Below the pieces are notes generated by a model, which was not told the DNA's origin, searched no databases, and saw only the letters and a program-made list of their open reading frames with translations. The position numbers and the translations under genes were made by a program. Of a stretch of DNA of 64,000 nucleotides, positions 51,126-60,985 are shown in pieces (the stretch's first letter is position 1; every line of letters starts with the position of its first letter). The DNA is from a bacterium (GTDB taxonomy: Bacteria > Myxococcota > UBA727 > JAUIJE01): positions 576,360-640,359 of the forward strand of contig JAUIJE010000003.1 of NCBI GenBank assembly GCA_030431455.1, in the 5' to 3' direction.

Positions 51126-53333
51126 CTACAGCCCGGTCACGATCGGGTGCTGGCACACCCCGTAGGCGGTCGCGGTGGCGCAGTCGACCGCGTCCCAGGT
51201 CCCCGCGGGGGTCAACACCGCGCAGTCGTCGCCCCCGCTGGGTTCGCCCCCGCCCCAGTTAGCGTCCGCCACCGAGCCGTCGGGCCAACAGAATGACGCG
51301 CCCGCGCAGCGGGTGGCGCCCAACCAGATGTTGCCCGCGGTCGCGCTCGTGCCTTCGACGCGGCTGCGCAATGTCGCGGCCTCGTTGGCGCCGTCGGCCT
51401 GGGCCATGCGGTAGCCGTAGTGGGGGCAGAGGTTTTCGGCCCAGTAGCGGGTGGCCGCGTTGGGGTCGACGAGCAAGTAGCCGCTGCCGCCCCCCGCGAT
51501 CGCGACGTCCACCGCGTTCCAGAAACATGTGGCGCCGACGTCGTAGTCGCCGTCGCAGTCGTTGTCGATGGCGTCGCAGAGCTCCTCAGCCCCGGGATGA
51601 ACCGCGGCGGACAGGACCTGGCAATCGGGCAATATCGGGGCCGCCACTTGGGCCCCCACCAGGACGCCCCGCTGGCAGCTGGTGGGTTCGGCGGTGGGGC
51701 CGAAGTAGCCGTCCCCGTCGACGTCCCGGTACGCGGTGACAAAGCTCCCCACCTGGCCGTTCTCGTCGTCGCAGTCAAAGCCGGTGTCGGCGGGCCCGGG
51801 ACCGGACACGATCTGATCGGGCACCGCCGCGCCCGCGCAGGCCGAAGCGACCTCCGCGCCGGGCACGCCGTCGTCGTCGGCGTCCCGCCACCCGTGGTGC
51901 GCATAGAACGCCGTATCGTCCTGATCGTCGCAGTCGGGGTAGGCCAGGCATCCATGGGGATTGGTTCCCCAGCCATCGCCGTCCAGGTCCTGGCAGGGTT
52001 CGTCGGGATACTGTCCCGCCCCCACCGTGGCCGGCTCGGGGGTGGGGGCCACCGGCGCGGGCGCGGGGTCGATGGCGTCGGCCTCGCACACAAACGCGGG
52101 CGTCCAGGTGCAGGTCAGGTCATTGAGCACCCCCGTGGGCATCAACACGCCACAGGCTTCGTTTTCATTGTTGGGCTCGCCGAACGACCACGGCAACGAT
52201 CCGTTGGGGGGTGACGCGGTGTCATCGAGCCAGAAAAAGATGTTGTCGCTGTCGTCGTCGCGCAACCCCACGAACGCGTCGGGAAAACCCGCCAGCCCGA
52301 TGGCGTCCGCCACCAAAGACAGCTCGTCCAAGCTGTCGAGGATCGCCAGATGATGGCCGACGCTTTGGCATAGGGCCATGGCATCGGCGAACCCGCCCAC
52401 AGCGACATTGGGCGCTCCGATCAAGTAGTGGTGGCCCTCGATGGTGAACGTGCTCGCCCATCCCGACAGCGCCGCGCCCTCGTCGATGAGACCGTTGCAG
52501 TTGTTGTCGAGCCCGTCGGGCGTCGCGCCCTCGTCGTGGTCTGGGCTGACCAGCAGCGAGCGCGGGTCCAGGGGATCGTCCAGACAGTCGACATCCCCGA
52601 CCAACGGATCGTCGTGGGTGCTCGGCAACATCCCGTCGGTGCACAAGGTGTACGTGGCCTTGCTGCCATCTGCGTCCAGGTCGGCCGCGCCCTGCAGCCA
52701 GGTGGTGAGGGTCTCCTCGGTGTCATCACAATCGGTCGGCGCCCCCGCCGCGTAGGCGACAAATTTGGCCGGGACCGCGCCGTTGGTGCACAACACCCGG
52801 GGCCGGCCTTGGCCCACCCCGTCCTCGTCGACGTCGAGGTCAACCGCGAGCCATTGCCACCGCTCTTCGTCCGCGTCGTCGCAGTCCGGGCCCGCCTCGC
52901 ACCCGGGGCCCCGGCCATCGCCGTCGATGTCCGTCCCGTTCACGCAGGCGAGCAGATCGTCGCCGTCCCCATCACCGTCGCCGTCCCCATCACCGTCGCC
53001 GTCACCATCACCGTCGCCGTCACCATCACCGTCACCATCCCCATCGCCATCCCCATCACCGTCACCATCGCCATCCCCATCACCGTCCCCATCCCCATCG
53101 CCATCCCCATCGCCATCCCCATCGCCATCCCCGTCGCCGTCCCCGTCACCATCGCCATCACCGTCGCCATCGCCATCGCCATCCCCGAGGGGCACACACA
53201 CATTGTCCTCGTTGCACCGCTCGCCGTTGAGGCAATCTTCGTCGCCTTCACACGCGGGCACGGCCGGGAAAAAGAGCGAACAAGACGACAACAACCCGGC
53301 GCCCAGCGCCGCCAACAATACCCGCCACATCAT
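51126..53333 (-). CDS. Lipoprotein with (GD)38 spacer, MopE repeats and two C-type-lectin-like domains
   Basis: 735 residues from ATG 53333; lipobox LLSSC (C18). A small cysteine module ([19 protein letters not shown]) precedes 38 Gly-Asp pairs (about 50-125). MopE-type Asp loops follow ([39 protein letters not shown]). Two C-type-lectin-like domains lie at about 286-414 and 604-735. The first has [15 protein letters not shown] and the WND-like end LNDLTCTW...FVCEA. The second has [20 protein letters not shown] and [17 protein letters not shown]. Sugar or protein binding at the cell surface is likely. The EPN carbohydrate motif appears as GEPNNENE in the first domain. Confidence 0.85.
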   Translation of the reverse strand: MMWRVLLAALGAGLLSSCSLFFPAVPACEGDEDCLNGERCNEDNVCVPLGDGDGDGDGDGDGDGDGDGDGDGDGDGDGDGDGDGDGDGDGDGDGDGDGDGDGDGDGDGDGDGDGDGDGDGDGDGDDLLACVNGTDIDGDGRGPGCEAGPDCDDADEERWQWLAVDLDVDEDGVGQGRPRVLCTNGAVPAKFVAYAAGAPTDCDDTEETLTTWLQGAADLDADGSKATYTLCTDGMLPSTHDDPLVGDVDCLDDPLDPRSLLVSPDHDEGATPDGLDNNCNGLIDEGAALSGWASTFTIEGHHYLIGAPNVAVGGFADAMALCQSVGHHLAILDSLDELSLVADAIGLAGFPDAFVGLRDDDSDNIFFWLDDTASPPNGSLPWSFGEPNNENEACGVLMPTGVLNDLTCTWTPAFVCEADAIDPAPAPVAPTPEPATVGAGQYPDEPCQDLDGDGWGTNPHGCLAYPDCDDQDDTAFYAHHGWRDADDDGVPGAEVASACAGAAVPDQIVSGPGPADTGFDCDDENGQVGSFVTAYRDVDGDGYFGPTAEPTSCQRGVLVGAQVAAPILPDCQVLSAAVHPGAEELCDAIDNDCDGDYDVGATCFWNAVDVAIAGGGSGYLLVDPNAATRYWAENLCPHYGYRMAQADGANEAATLRSRVEGTSATAGNIWLGATRCAGASFCWPDGSVADANWGGGEPSGGDDCAVLTPAGTWDAVDCATATAYGVCQHPIVTGL
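52959..53186 (-). repeat. Hexanucleotide repeat, 38 units (Gly-Asp)
   Basis: 228 bases of in-frame GGNGAY units on the minus strand inside the lectin-like lipoprotein gene. Confidence 0.95.
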
Positions 53334-53493
53334 CCCCAAAGCGTAGCCCAGGCCGGGTGAGGGGGCCCACGCTGTCCCATCACAGCTGCGGCAACCGCCC
53401 CCCCCCCACGGACGGGGCCGGCGGCCGGATCTCGGACAAAAGTCAGGCCCACCCGTTCCCGGGCGCCCGCCCAAGGCGGTTGCCGGGCGGGCT

Positions 53494-54903
53494 TCAGTTC
53501 CCGCAGACGCCCGCGGGGGCGAGACCGCCGATCTCCTCGCAGGTGTACGAGATCGACAACACATCGGGGGAGTAGACCGCGTCGCACGGCGCCCCCAGCC
53601 CCGCGGTCACGTCGACGCTGACGTCATCCCCCGCGCACTCGACGGTGAAGCCCGTGGCCCACACCGACTCCATCCAGGCCAGACACGCGGCGTCGTTGGC
53701 CGCGGTCATGGTCAGGGTGCTCCGGCCCGGGCTGAGGGTGCTCCCCGACGCGGAGACGATGAGGTCCGCGCACACGTCGTTGACCGGCGTGACCAAATTA
53801 CATTGCGGAGCGTTGTACAGATGCGGCGCCTGGCTGGTCACCGAGAGCGTACTCCCGCTGGCCAGGTCAATCTGTCCCTCGGTCTCCACCCGCGCGTAAA
53901 GATACGCGGCGTTGGGCACGATCACGTTCCCGGGACTCGACTTCTGGCGCAGGTAGACCGTCACCGGCAGGTCCTCCGCGAGGGGCACCAGCGCGCTGCA
54001 CACACATTGTTGCTCGTCGGGAAGGCAGGTGTCTCCCGGGCCGCAGTTGTCTGGACACAGGCCGCCGCAGCCGTCGTCGCCACACGGCAGGGGCGCGCCG
54101 GTGACATCCAGGCACATCGGCGTACAGGCACATTGCCCGGTGGGCACGTCGCAGGCCGCGTCCCCGCCCGGACAGGTGCCGCAGGTGCCGCCGCAGCCGT
54201 CGTCACCACACTGTTTGCCATCGCAGTCGGGCACACACCGGCACTCGAATCCATTTTCCTCGTCGAAGCCGAAGCCCCAACACGCCTCGCCCGGGTCGCA
54301 CATGCCACAGCTGCCGCCGCAGCCGTCGTCCCCACACTCTCGGTCGAGCCCCAGCACCGTGCACGACGGCGCGCACGGCGCCACCTCGACACACTCGAAG
54401 CCCAAAAACCCGCCACACACCTCCCCGTCGGGGCACGTGCCGCAGCTGCCGCCGCAGCCGTCGTCACCACACTCGAACGCCTGGCCCGCGAAGGTGCATT
54501 GCGGCACGCACGGCGGCTCCTCGACACACTCCACCCCGAAGGGCCCACCGCAGGTCTCGCCCACCGGGCACGTGCCGCAGCTGCCCCCGCAGCCATCGTC
54601 GCCGCACTCGAAGGCCTGTCCACCCAGCGAGCACTGCGGCTCGCACGGCGGAACTTCGATGCACTCCACCCCGAAGATGCCGCCGCAGGTCTCCCCCGCC
54701 GGGCACGTGCCGCAGCTGCCGCCGCAGCCGTCATCCCCGCACTCAAACGGCTGGCCAAACAAATCACATTGGGGCGCACAGTCCCCGTCGCCGTCCCCGT
54801 CGCCATCCCCGGCGTTGTTGCCGTCGCAGCCGGCGGCGAGGGCTGCGCCGAGGGAAAGAAGAAAGAACGCGGCGCGGACGAAGGGGGTCAGAGTCGAGGT
54901 CAT
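53494..54903 (-). CDS. Cysteine-rich GDDGCGG-repeat lipoprotein
   Basis: 469 residues; lipobox LAAGC (C26), then five Gly-Asp pairs. Six repeats of about 35-45 residues each centre on ECGDDGCGGSCGTCPxGExC (variants CGDDGCGGTCGTC and CGDDGCGGLCPDNC), giving more than 50 cysteines. The final 150 residues form a beta-rich domain without known relatives (AAYLYARVETEGQIDLASG, SGSTLSPGRSTLTMTAAND). The repeats should fold as disulfide knots. They are common in Myxococcota surface proteins of unknown role. Confidence 0.83.
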   Translation of the reverse strand: MTSTLTPFVRAAFFLLSLGAALAAGCDGNNAGDGDGDGDGDCAPQCDLFGQPFECGDDGCGGSCGTCPAGETCGGIFGVECIEVPPCEPQCSLGGQAFECGDDGCGGSCGTCPVGETCGGPFGVECVEEPPCVPQCTFAGQAFECGDDGCGGSCGTCPDGEVCGGFLGFECVEVAPCAPSCTVLGLDRECGDDGCGGSCGMCDPGEACWGFGFDEENGFECRCVPDCDGKQCGDDGCGGTCGTCPGGDAACDVPTGQCACTPMCLDVTGAPLPCGDDGCGGLCPDNCGPGDTCLPDEQQCVCSALVPLAEDLPVTVYLRQKSSPGNVIVPNAAYLYARVETEGQIDLASGSTLSVTSQAPHLYNAPQCNLVTPVNDVCADLIVSASGSTLSPGRSTLTMTAANDAACLAWMESVWATGFTVECAGDDVSVDVTAGLGAPCDAVYSPDVLSISYTCEEIGGLAPAGVCGN

Positions 54904-54958
54904 GGCCGGACTCTAGTGGGTGCTCGGCCACGACGAAAGCGCGCGGGCGCGGCTCCGA

Positions 54959-56152
54959 TCACGTCCGTTCGACCACGGCGGCGATGCCCTGTCCGCCCCC
55001 GACGCACACCGTGCACAGCGCGCGCCCCCCGCCGCGGCGGCGCAACTCGTACAACGCAGACAACAGCAAACGCGTGCCGGTCGCGGCCATGGGGTGCCCG
55101 AGGGCGAGCGCCCCACCGTTGACGTTGACTTTGTCGTCGGGCAGCTCCAGCGCGCGCTGCACCGCGACCTGTTGCGCGGCGAACGAGTCGTTGAGCTCGA
55201 TGACGTCGACGTCGGACAACGTGAGGCCCGCGCGATCGAGGGCTTGGCGGCTCGCCTCGACGGGGCCAAGCCCCATACACCGCGGGGCGGTGCCCACGAT
55301 GCCCCAGCTCGAAAGTCGCCCGAGCACCGAGAGCCCGCGGGCGTCGGCTTCTTTTTGGGTCGTGACCACCACCGCGGCCCCCGCGTCGTTGAGCCCACTC
55401 GAGTTGCCCGCGCTCACCACCCCGTCGGGGGCGAACAGGCCGGGCAAACCCGACAACACCTCCGCGTTGGTCTCGGGGCGGAGGTTCTCGTCGTGCTCGA
55501 CGATGGTGCTCGACCGGCGCGAGGTCCGCACCTCGACGGGCACGATCTCTTCGGCGTACACGCCTTTTTCCTGCGCCGCCCTGGCGCGTTTTTGGGACTC
55601 TACCGCCACGCGATCGGCCGCGGCCCGGTCGATGCCTTCTTGTTGGGCCAGGTACTCGACCGTCTCGCCGATGGAGCACTCCGCCATGGGGTCGAACAGC
55701 GCCGAGAACAACATGTCGTCGACGTCACTTTTGATCATGCGCCACCCGGTGCGCACCCCGCGCATCGCGTAGGGGGTCATGGACATGTTCTCCGCGCCCC
55801 CCGCGAGGGCGATGCGGCTCTCCCCGAGGAGCAACGCCTTGGCCGCGCACACCACCGCGTCGATGCCGGACGCGCACGCGCGGTTGACGGTGAGGGCCGG
55901 GACCTCCTTGGGCACGCCGGCCTTGAGCCCCACGTGGCGGGCGATGTAGGCCGCGTCCTTGCTCGACTGAATGACATTGCCGAAGAACACCCCGTCGACA
56001 TCGGCGGGGTCTATCTGGCTCCGGTCCAGCGCGCCCTTGGCCGCGGCCACCCCAAGTTCGGTGGCGCTCACCGTGGACAGCCCCCCGAGGAACTTGCCGA
56101 TGGGGGTGCGGGCGCCTTCGACGATGACGATGTCTTGGGACAGAAAAGCCAT
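54959..56152 (-). CDS. Acetyl-CoA C-acyltransferase (thiolase)
   Basis: 397 residues of the biosynthetic/degradative thiolase family. Nucleophile C93 lies in NRACASGIDAV, the active-site histidine in GGALALGHPMAATG and the second cysteine in TVCVGGGQG. The usual NEAFA motif is NDSFAAQ here. It forms or cleaves beta-ketoacyl-CoA. It is the last gene of the four-gene operon and starts 1 base after the PaaN stop, behind GGAG. In this context thiolytic release of acetyl-CoA from an aromatic or short-chain acyl-CoA is likely. Confidence 0.95.
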   Translation of the reverse strand: MAFLSQDIVIVEGARTPIGKFLGGLSTVSATELGVAAAKGALDRSQIDPADVDGVFFGNVIQSSKDAAYIARHVGLKAGVPKEVPALTVNRACASGIDAVVCAAKALLLGESRIALAGGAENMSMTPYAMRGVRTGWRMIKSDVDDMLFSALFDPMAECSIGETVEYLAQQEGIDRAAADRVAVESQKRARAAQEKGVYAEEIVPVEVRTSRRSSTIVEHDENLRPETNAEVLSGLPGLFAPDGVVSAGNSSGLNDAGAAVVVTTQKEADARGLSVLGRLSSWGIVGTAPRCMGLGPVEASRQALDRAGLTLSDVDVIELNDSFAAQQVAVQRALELPDDKVNVNGGALALGHPMAATGTRLLLSALYELRRRGGGRALCTVCVGGGQGIAAVVERT

Positions 56153-56153
56153 G

Positions 56154-57863
56154 TTATTGGATCTCCTCGAGGGGCAATTCGCGGCGGCTTTGCACCCGGC
56201 GGAAGCGGCCGGTGACGAACGCCAGATCGGTCAGGCAGGCGTTGCCCGCGGGGTTGAGCCCGGTGACGTGCAGGTCGGAGAACGCCCCTTGAAAGTTGAT
56301 GGGGCGCTGCCGGTGTAAATTGATGGAGAGCGATGCCCCGGCGCGGAAAAAGGCGTCCTCGCACACCGCGATGTACTCGTCGTCGGTGGAGTAGAGATAC
56401 GACGAGATCGCGCCCTTGACACGAGCGTCGGTGGTGGCCCGCATGAGCGCCCGGTCGCGGTTTTTGACCTTGATGACAAACGCGATGGGGCCGAAGTGTT
56501 CCTGGCGGTAGAGGTCGGTCTGGTCGGTCTCGACCTCGATCACCAACGGCGTCGCGGTGCGGGCGTCGGGGAACTGGGGGTGTTCGTACGACACCGAGCG
56601 GCGCATCACGCGGCAATGGGGCGATTGGGGCACGATCTCTTCGGTGAGGGTCTCGATGTGGTCGGAGACAAACTCGGTGGCCAACGCCCCGCACACCCCC
56701 GCGGCCACCTGGGCGTCCTCGAGGTATTCGTCGATGGCGTTGTTGAGCCGCTGCAACACCGCGCCGTAGGGCAGCTCGACCTCGCCCTCGAACACCCCGT
56801 CGGCGGGGATGTAGATGTTCTGCGGGGCGGTGCACATCTGGGACGAGAACAAGCACAAGCCGTGGGCGATGGCGGACAAGGTGGCGTCGAGGTCAGGGGT
56901 GGACTCGAGGATCACCGCGTTGCAGCCCGAGGTCTCGGTGAACACTTGTTTGTCGGGGTGCGCGGTCTCGAGGAACTGACCGAACGCTTGGCTGCCGGTG
57001 AAGTCGATGATGCGCACGTCGTCGTGGGCGCAGAGGTCCTTGGCCACCGGGTCTTCGCTGCGGTCCGCGGCCAGCACAATGGTATTGGGCTTGAGCCCGG
57101 CTTCGACCAGCACCTGGCGCGCGGTCTCGACGAACAGCGCCATGGGCAGCGTGCCCTGCGGGTGGGGCTTGACGATCACGGGGGCCCCGACCATGAGGTT
57201 GGCGAAGATCGCGGGGTAGGCGTTGAAGGCGGGATAGCTGGCGCAGGTGATCACCGCGGCGACGCCGAGGGGACGGGTCACGGTGCGCTTTTGCAATGTC
57301 ACCGGAGGGCCCTTGCCGAAGGCGCGGGTGTAGAGCGACTCGGCCGGCACGTCGACCTGCGCCCGGTAGGCGTAGGTGATGGCCTCGAGCCCACGGTCGA
57401 GGGAGTTGGCCCCGCTGCCCGCGAACGCCATCACGAAGCTCTGCCCCGCGGTGTGCATGGTGGCGTGGGCGTTTTCAAAGGAGCGCGCGGCCATGCGGTC
57501 GAGGATCTCGAGGCAGAGCCCGGTGCGCTCTTCGAGGGTGGTCTGGTTCAGCCGGCGCCAGGCGCCGCGCACCGCCTCGATGAGCTCGGTGACGGAGGCG
57601 ATGGGGTAGCGGATGCCGAGGGGCTCGCCGGTGTAGGGCGAGATTTCTTCGCCAAAGAAATCCGCCAGCCCCGGGTGGTCCGGCAGGGGAAAATCCTGTC
57701 CCAGGCGCGCCTTGAACGCGGCTTTGCCCTGTTCGGCCGCGCCCTCGGGGTGGTGCTTTTGGCTCGGGGACTCGACGAACGGTGACCACGCCGCCCGCGT
57801 GGTCGCCGCGGTGAGGGCCTGTTGCAACCGGTCTTGGTGCTTGTCGAACCAGTCTCGCATCAT
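56154..57863 (-). CDS. paaN: PaaN-type aldehyde dehydrogenase
   Basis: 569 residues from ATG 57863 (GGAG upstream). It matches the PaaN group of phenylacetate-associated aldehyde dehydrogenases along its length: AWSPFVESPS, EEISPYTGEPLGIRYP, GQSFVMAF, IIDFTGSQAFGQFLE, SSQMCTAPQNIYIP (catalytic cysteine), FSDLHVTGLNPAGNACLTD. It should oxidise an aldehyde with NAD(P). Only the dehydrogenase part is present; the PaaZ hydratase domain is absent. It overlaps the lipocalin-like gene by 4 bases. Confidence 0.92.
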   Translation of the reverse strand: MMRDWFDKHQDRLQQALTAATTRAAWSPFVESPSQKHHPEGAAEQGKAAFKARLGQDFPLPDHPGLADFFGEEISPYTGEPLGIRYPIASVTELIEAVRGAWRRLNQTTLEERTGLCLEILDRMAARSFENAHATMHTAGQSFVMAFAGSGANSLDRGLEAITYAYRAQVDVPAESLYTRAFGKGPPVTLQKRTVTRPLGVAAVITCASYPAFNAYPAIFANLMVGAPVIVKPHPQGTLPMALFVETARQVLVEAGLKPNTIVLAADRSEDPVAKDLCAHDDVRIIDFTGSQAFGQFLETAHPDKQVFTETSGCNAVILESTPDLDATLSAIAHGLCLFSSQMCTAPQNIYIPADGVFEGEVELPYGAVLQRLNNAIDEYLEDAQVAAGVCGALATEFVSDHIETLTEEIVPQSPHCRVMRRSVSYEHPQFPDARTATPLVIEVETDQTDLYRQEHFGPIAFVIKVKNRDRALMRATTDARVKGAISSYLYSTDDEYIAVCEDAFFRAGASLSINLHRQRPINFQGAFSDLHVTGLNPAGNACLTDLAFVTGRFRRVQSRRELPLEEIQ

Positions 57864-58306
57864 GGTTGGCGCTCCTCGGTACGCTGCCAAATCAGCTCGT
57901 AGTCGACGCGCAACCCGGGGCGGTTCGCGCGCTCGTAATGCAACTGCAAAAGTCCCGCGTCGGTGAACACAAAATGCCGGCGCAGCTCGGTCCCGATCAC
58001 ATCCGGGACCAAGCTGTGTTCGACTCTGTGCACGATCTCGTCGCCCTCGATGCGGTACCGCCCGGCGTAGCTCAGGTAGCTGTCGAACGCCCGGGCCTTG
58101 TCCACGTCGCTCGAGCGCGTGGCGTGCTCAAAGCCGCCGGTGCCGAGCGCGGGCCGCTCGGCCGACGACAAGATCGCGCTCATCCAGCCGTCGGGCGCGT
58201 ACATCAAAAGCCCCCGCTTGAACGGCTGCATCGGGGGGCGCCCATCGGAAGAGCGCACGAAGAATTCGTGCAGAGCCCAGGTGCCGAGAAGCCGCGCGTC
58301 GCTCAT
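57860..58306 (-). CDS. Lipocalin-like domain protein
   Basis: 148 residues, cytoplasmic (no signal peptide). It fits the lipocalin-like family (PF13924 type): LLGTWALHEFFV at the start, GLLMYAPDGWMSAIL, AFDSYLSYAGRYRIEGDEIVHRVEHS and LHYERANRPG (recognition core YAGRYRIEGDEIVHRVEHS). Such proteins bind small hydrophobic molecules and often sit in catabolic clusters. It overlaps both neighbours by 4 bases, so it is made together with the oxygenase and PaaN. Binding of an intermediate is an inference. Confidence 0.88.
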   Translation of the reverse strand: MSDARLLGTWALHEFFVRSSDGRPPMQPFKRGLLMYAPDGWMSAILSSAERPALGTGGFEHATRSSDVDKARAFDSYLSYAGRYRIEGDEIVHRVEHSLVPDVIGTELRRHFVFTDAGLLQLHYERANRPGLRVDYELIWQRTEERQP

Positions 58307-59796
58307 CGCGCGGGCAGGTCCTCGGCCGCGACCCAGGTGGCGTGAAAGCCTGCTGGCACCCGGCCGGGCATGGCCAGCTCGCACACCGGTCCTTGTTCGA
58401 TGTCGGCGCAGTCGAATACCCAAAGCGCGCTCGACCAGTCCTTGGTGTCGGTCATGAACATCACCAGGTAGGCGTCGTCCTCTTTGGCGCCGCCGACCTT
58501 CGGACACACCGGGGCCTCGGAGCCGTACACGCCTTTTGGGTAGTCAAAGCGCCAGCTCTGGCCCGTCTCGAGGTCGTACTTGACCAGCCCCTCAAAGGTG
58601 GCGGGGATCTCGTAGGGGATGATTTGGTGATAGCTGAAGCGGTTCTTTTTGCCCGTCCAGCCGGGGTGAATCATGGGGAACTCGGCGTTGAGCTCGTCGA
58701 GGGAACGCTCTTTGGTCTCGCCGGTGGCCATGTTCATGCGCCACTCATATAGATTGGCTTGCAGCTTGATGCCCGAGAGCATGGCCGCGATCTTGCCATC
58801 GCGCGGGTCGGGCTTGAGCGAGGGGTCGGCGGTGCGGCAGCCGACCATCACCACCCAGTCGCCGTCTTCCCAGCAGTTGACCACGTGCAGCATGTAACAA
58901 GGCTCGAACTCGAACCAGCGCACGTCCGCGTCGGTGCCGAAGCGCGGGATCACGCCGTAGCGGGTGGGCACGTCGGGGTGAAACAGGGGGATGCGCTTGC
59001 CGGTCTTTTTGAACACCGCGGGGTCGAAGAACACCGGAAAGTCGTGCAACACCGAATAGCGGGGGGTCACGCCGATGTCGTGGGGACGACGAGGCCCGGG
59101 CAAGGTGATGTCGGTGGTGTGTACCGTGCCGTCCTTTTTCGCCACCCCGTAGCGCATGTAGGGGGCGCGGTCGCCGTAGGAGAAGAAGATGAAGTCCCCG
59201 GTGGCGGGGTCGACCTTGGAGTGGGCGGACAGGGGAAAGCCGATGTCGCGCGCGGCGTCGAGCACGCCCTCGGTCTCGAGGGTCCAGGGGTTGAGCGCGT
59301 AAGGCGTGCCCGACTCGTACCAAAGCGCGACGAGCTTTTGGTTGACGTAGATGAGGTCGGTGTTGGCGGTGTCCTTGATGGGGAGCAGCGGCAACGAAAA
59401 GTCGAACGGCCCGAGCACGCCCGGCCAGATGGGTTCGCCTTTTTCGGATTCCATTTGGAAGCCCGCGGTCGAAACCCACTTGCTTTTGGTCCGGGCCTGC
59501 CCATCTTGAAACCACGCCGCGTGCACCATGCCGTCCCCGTCGAACCAGTGGTACCGGTTGGTGGGGGCAAAACGGTTGTTGGGGCCGTTGCGAAAGTAGG
59601 CGCCGGACAGGTCGGCGGGCAGGTGGCCCGCGGTGACGCGCAGCGCCGTGTCGGGGGTCTCGTGCACCACGGGGGCGAACACGCCGTGCAGGTAGGGGTT
59701 GTCGACGTCGTCGATGAACGCGGGCGCGTCCTCGGGAGGGACCCCGTCGGGGTTGAGCGATTTACCGTGCCGCTTGGTGATGTCGAGGCTGACCAT
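58303..59796 (-). CDS. Carotenoid oxygenase-family dioxygenase
   Basis: 497 residues, first gene of its operon, behind AAGGA. A seven-bladed propeller enzyme that cleaves a C=C bond with O2 using a non-haem iron held by four histidines, seen here as H192 (SAHSKVD), H239 (RRPHDIGVT), H304 (CYMLHVVNCWE) and H485 (GFHATWV). FRNGPNNRF near residue 70 is also typical. The family includes carotenoid, apocarotenoid and lignostilbene cleaving enzymes. The aldehyde product would be the natural substrate of the PaaN protein encoded in the same operon. No signal peptide. Confidence 0.93.
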   Translation of the reverse strand: MVSLDITKRHGKSLNPDGVPPEDAPAFIDDVDNPYLHGVFAPVVHETPDTALRVTAGHLPADLSGAYFRNGPNNRFAPTNRYHWFDGDGMVHAAWFQDGQARTKSKWVSTAGFQMESEKGEPIWPGVLGPFDFSLPLLPIKDTANTDLIYVNQKLVALWYESGTPYALNPWTLETEGVLDAARDIGFPLSAHSKVDPATGDFIFFSYGDRAPYMRYGVAKKDGTVHTTDITLPGPRRPHDIGVTPRYSVLHDFPVFFDPAVFKKTGKRIPLFHPDVPTRYGVIPRFGTDADVRWFEFEPCYMLHVVNCWEDGDWVVMVGCRTADPSLKPDPRDGKIAAMLSGIKLQANLYEWRMNMATGETKERSLDELNAEFPMIHPGWTGKKNRFSYHQIIPYEIPATFEGLVKYDLETGQSWRFDYPKGVYGSEAPVCPKVGGAKEDDAYLVMFMTDTKDWSSALWVFDCADIEQGPVCELAMPGRVPAGFHATWVAAEDLPAR

Positions 59797-59906
59797 GGCG
59801 CGTCCTTGGCTGAGGGGGGAAGACGTGACCAGGCGTGGTTTTCGGTGTTTGTGCGCTCGTCGTCAATGGATGGCGGCCGGGGCGTGTTCCGCAGTAACGT
59901 GGCCCG

Positions 59907-60485
59907 ATGAGCGACGTGGCCGAGCTCAACCTGGACATCCCCCCGCCGAACCCGGACGAAGCGGTGGAACAGATCGACGTCGTGCAAGGCATGTGGGTCA
60001 CGGGCCGTTTCGAAGGGCACTTCACGGTGCCGACGAGCGACGACCGTTCGCCGCCGGTGATGGGCAACGCCGACCAAGGCCACGTCGAGCTCCTGCGCGG
60101 GCTGCTCACCGACGTGACCCGGTGCGAACCACCGCACTACCGGGCGTTCACCCGCGATCGGGTGCAGACCCGGCTGCTCAAAAAGGCGTGGCTCGCCCTC
60201 GGCACCGCGCCGAGCGGGCGTGCGCGGGTGCACGAGGTGGACCTGCGCAACCTCGCGTTCGTGGACTTTTCCGCCGAGATCCTGAACGACCACGGCCCCA
60301 CCGCCATCGGGCTCATCCGCGGCACGGTGGTCGCGCAGCTGGTGTCGCCGCGCTGGCCGCGTTTTGCCTGGTTGGTCCTCGTGCTCCTCGTGGCCGGGCT
60401 CATCCTGAGCTCGCCGCTGTGGTGGCGCTGGGCGTGGGCGTGGTTGCAGTACGGGGCCGCGGGGCTGTTCGGGGGCGCGGCATGA
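59907..60485 (+). CDS. Hypothetical tail-anchored membrane protein of the DUF4407 operon
   Basis: 192 residues. A soluble N-terminal domain of about 145 residues (MWVTGRFEGHFTVPTSD, VHEVDLRNLAFVDFSAEI) is followed by one or two C-terminal membrane segments (about 150-188, RFAWLVLVLLVAGLILSS then WRWAWAWLQYGAAGLFGG). There is no signal peptide, so the soluble domain probably faces the cytoplasm. First gene of a four-gene unit; the stop overlaps the next ATG by 4 bases. No family recognised. Confidence 0.75.
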   Translation: MSDVAELNLDIPPPNPDEAVEQIDVVQGMWVTGRFEGHFTVPTSDDRSPPVMGNADQGHVELLRGLLTDVTRCEPPHYRAFTRDRVQTRLLKKAWLALGTAPSGRARVHEVDLRNLAFVDFSAEILNDHGPTAIGLIRGTVVAQLVSPRWPRFAWLVLVLLVAGLILSSPLWWRWAWAWLQYGAAGLFGGAA

Positions 60486-60985
60486 ACGTGCGCGCGCTGC
60501 TCGCCCCCCCGCGGCTTTTGAGCGTCGTATCCCCGCGAACGCCCTTGACCGATGCACAGGCATTGCGGCCGGTGCGCCTGCTCGCCGAGGGCCTCGGCGT
60601 GCTCACCATCGAGGGCGGCCCGCGCCTGCTCGTGTTCGGCCGCTTCGCGGGCTTGGTGTTCACCCGCGCCCAGCAGGACGTGATCGAGGTGCGCTTTTCC
60701 GGCCCGCGCGGCACCGCGCGCGAGAAGGTGCGCACCGGCCCCGTGCTCGGCACCGGTCCCCGTCGGGTGGCGGCCTCGCCGGGGTGGCGCGATGCCGAGT
60801 GGCCCCTGCCCCCCCTCGAGGTGGATGTGCCCACAGCCCAGCCGGGCGCTGTACGCGCGGCGGTCCCCGCGACCCTCGCCCTGTCCGTGGGGGCGCCCCG
60901 GGTGGCGGTCCAGAGTGTTCTTCCCGTGTCCGGCCGGGCCCTGCCCCCGCCGCGGGTGACGTTTTTGTCTCGTGAGGATGTATGA
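60482..60985 (+). CDS. Hypothetical protein of the DUF4407 operon
   Basis: 167 residues, overlapping both neighbours by 4 bases (ATGA). No signal peptide or membrane segment. The first half looks like a compact beta domain (GVLTIEGGPRLLVFGRFAGLVFTRAQ, VIEVRFSGPRGTAREKV), the second half is rich in Pro and Val. No family recognised. The tight coupling says it works with the membrane proteins on either side. Confidence 0.7.
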   Translation: MNVRALLAPPRLLSVVSPRTPLTDAQALRPVRLLAEGLGVLTIEGGPRLLVFGRFAGLVFTRAQQDVIEVRFSGPRGTAREKVRTGPVLGTGPRRVAASPGWRDAEWPLPPLEVDVPTAQPGAVRAAVPATLALSVGAPRVAVQSVLPVSGRALPPPRVTFLSREDV

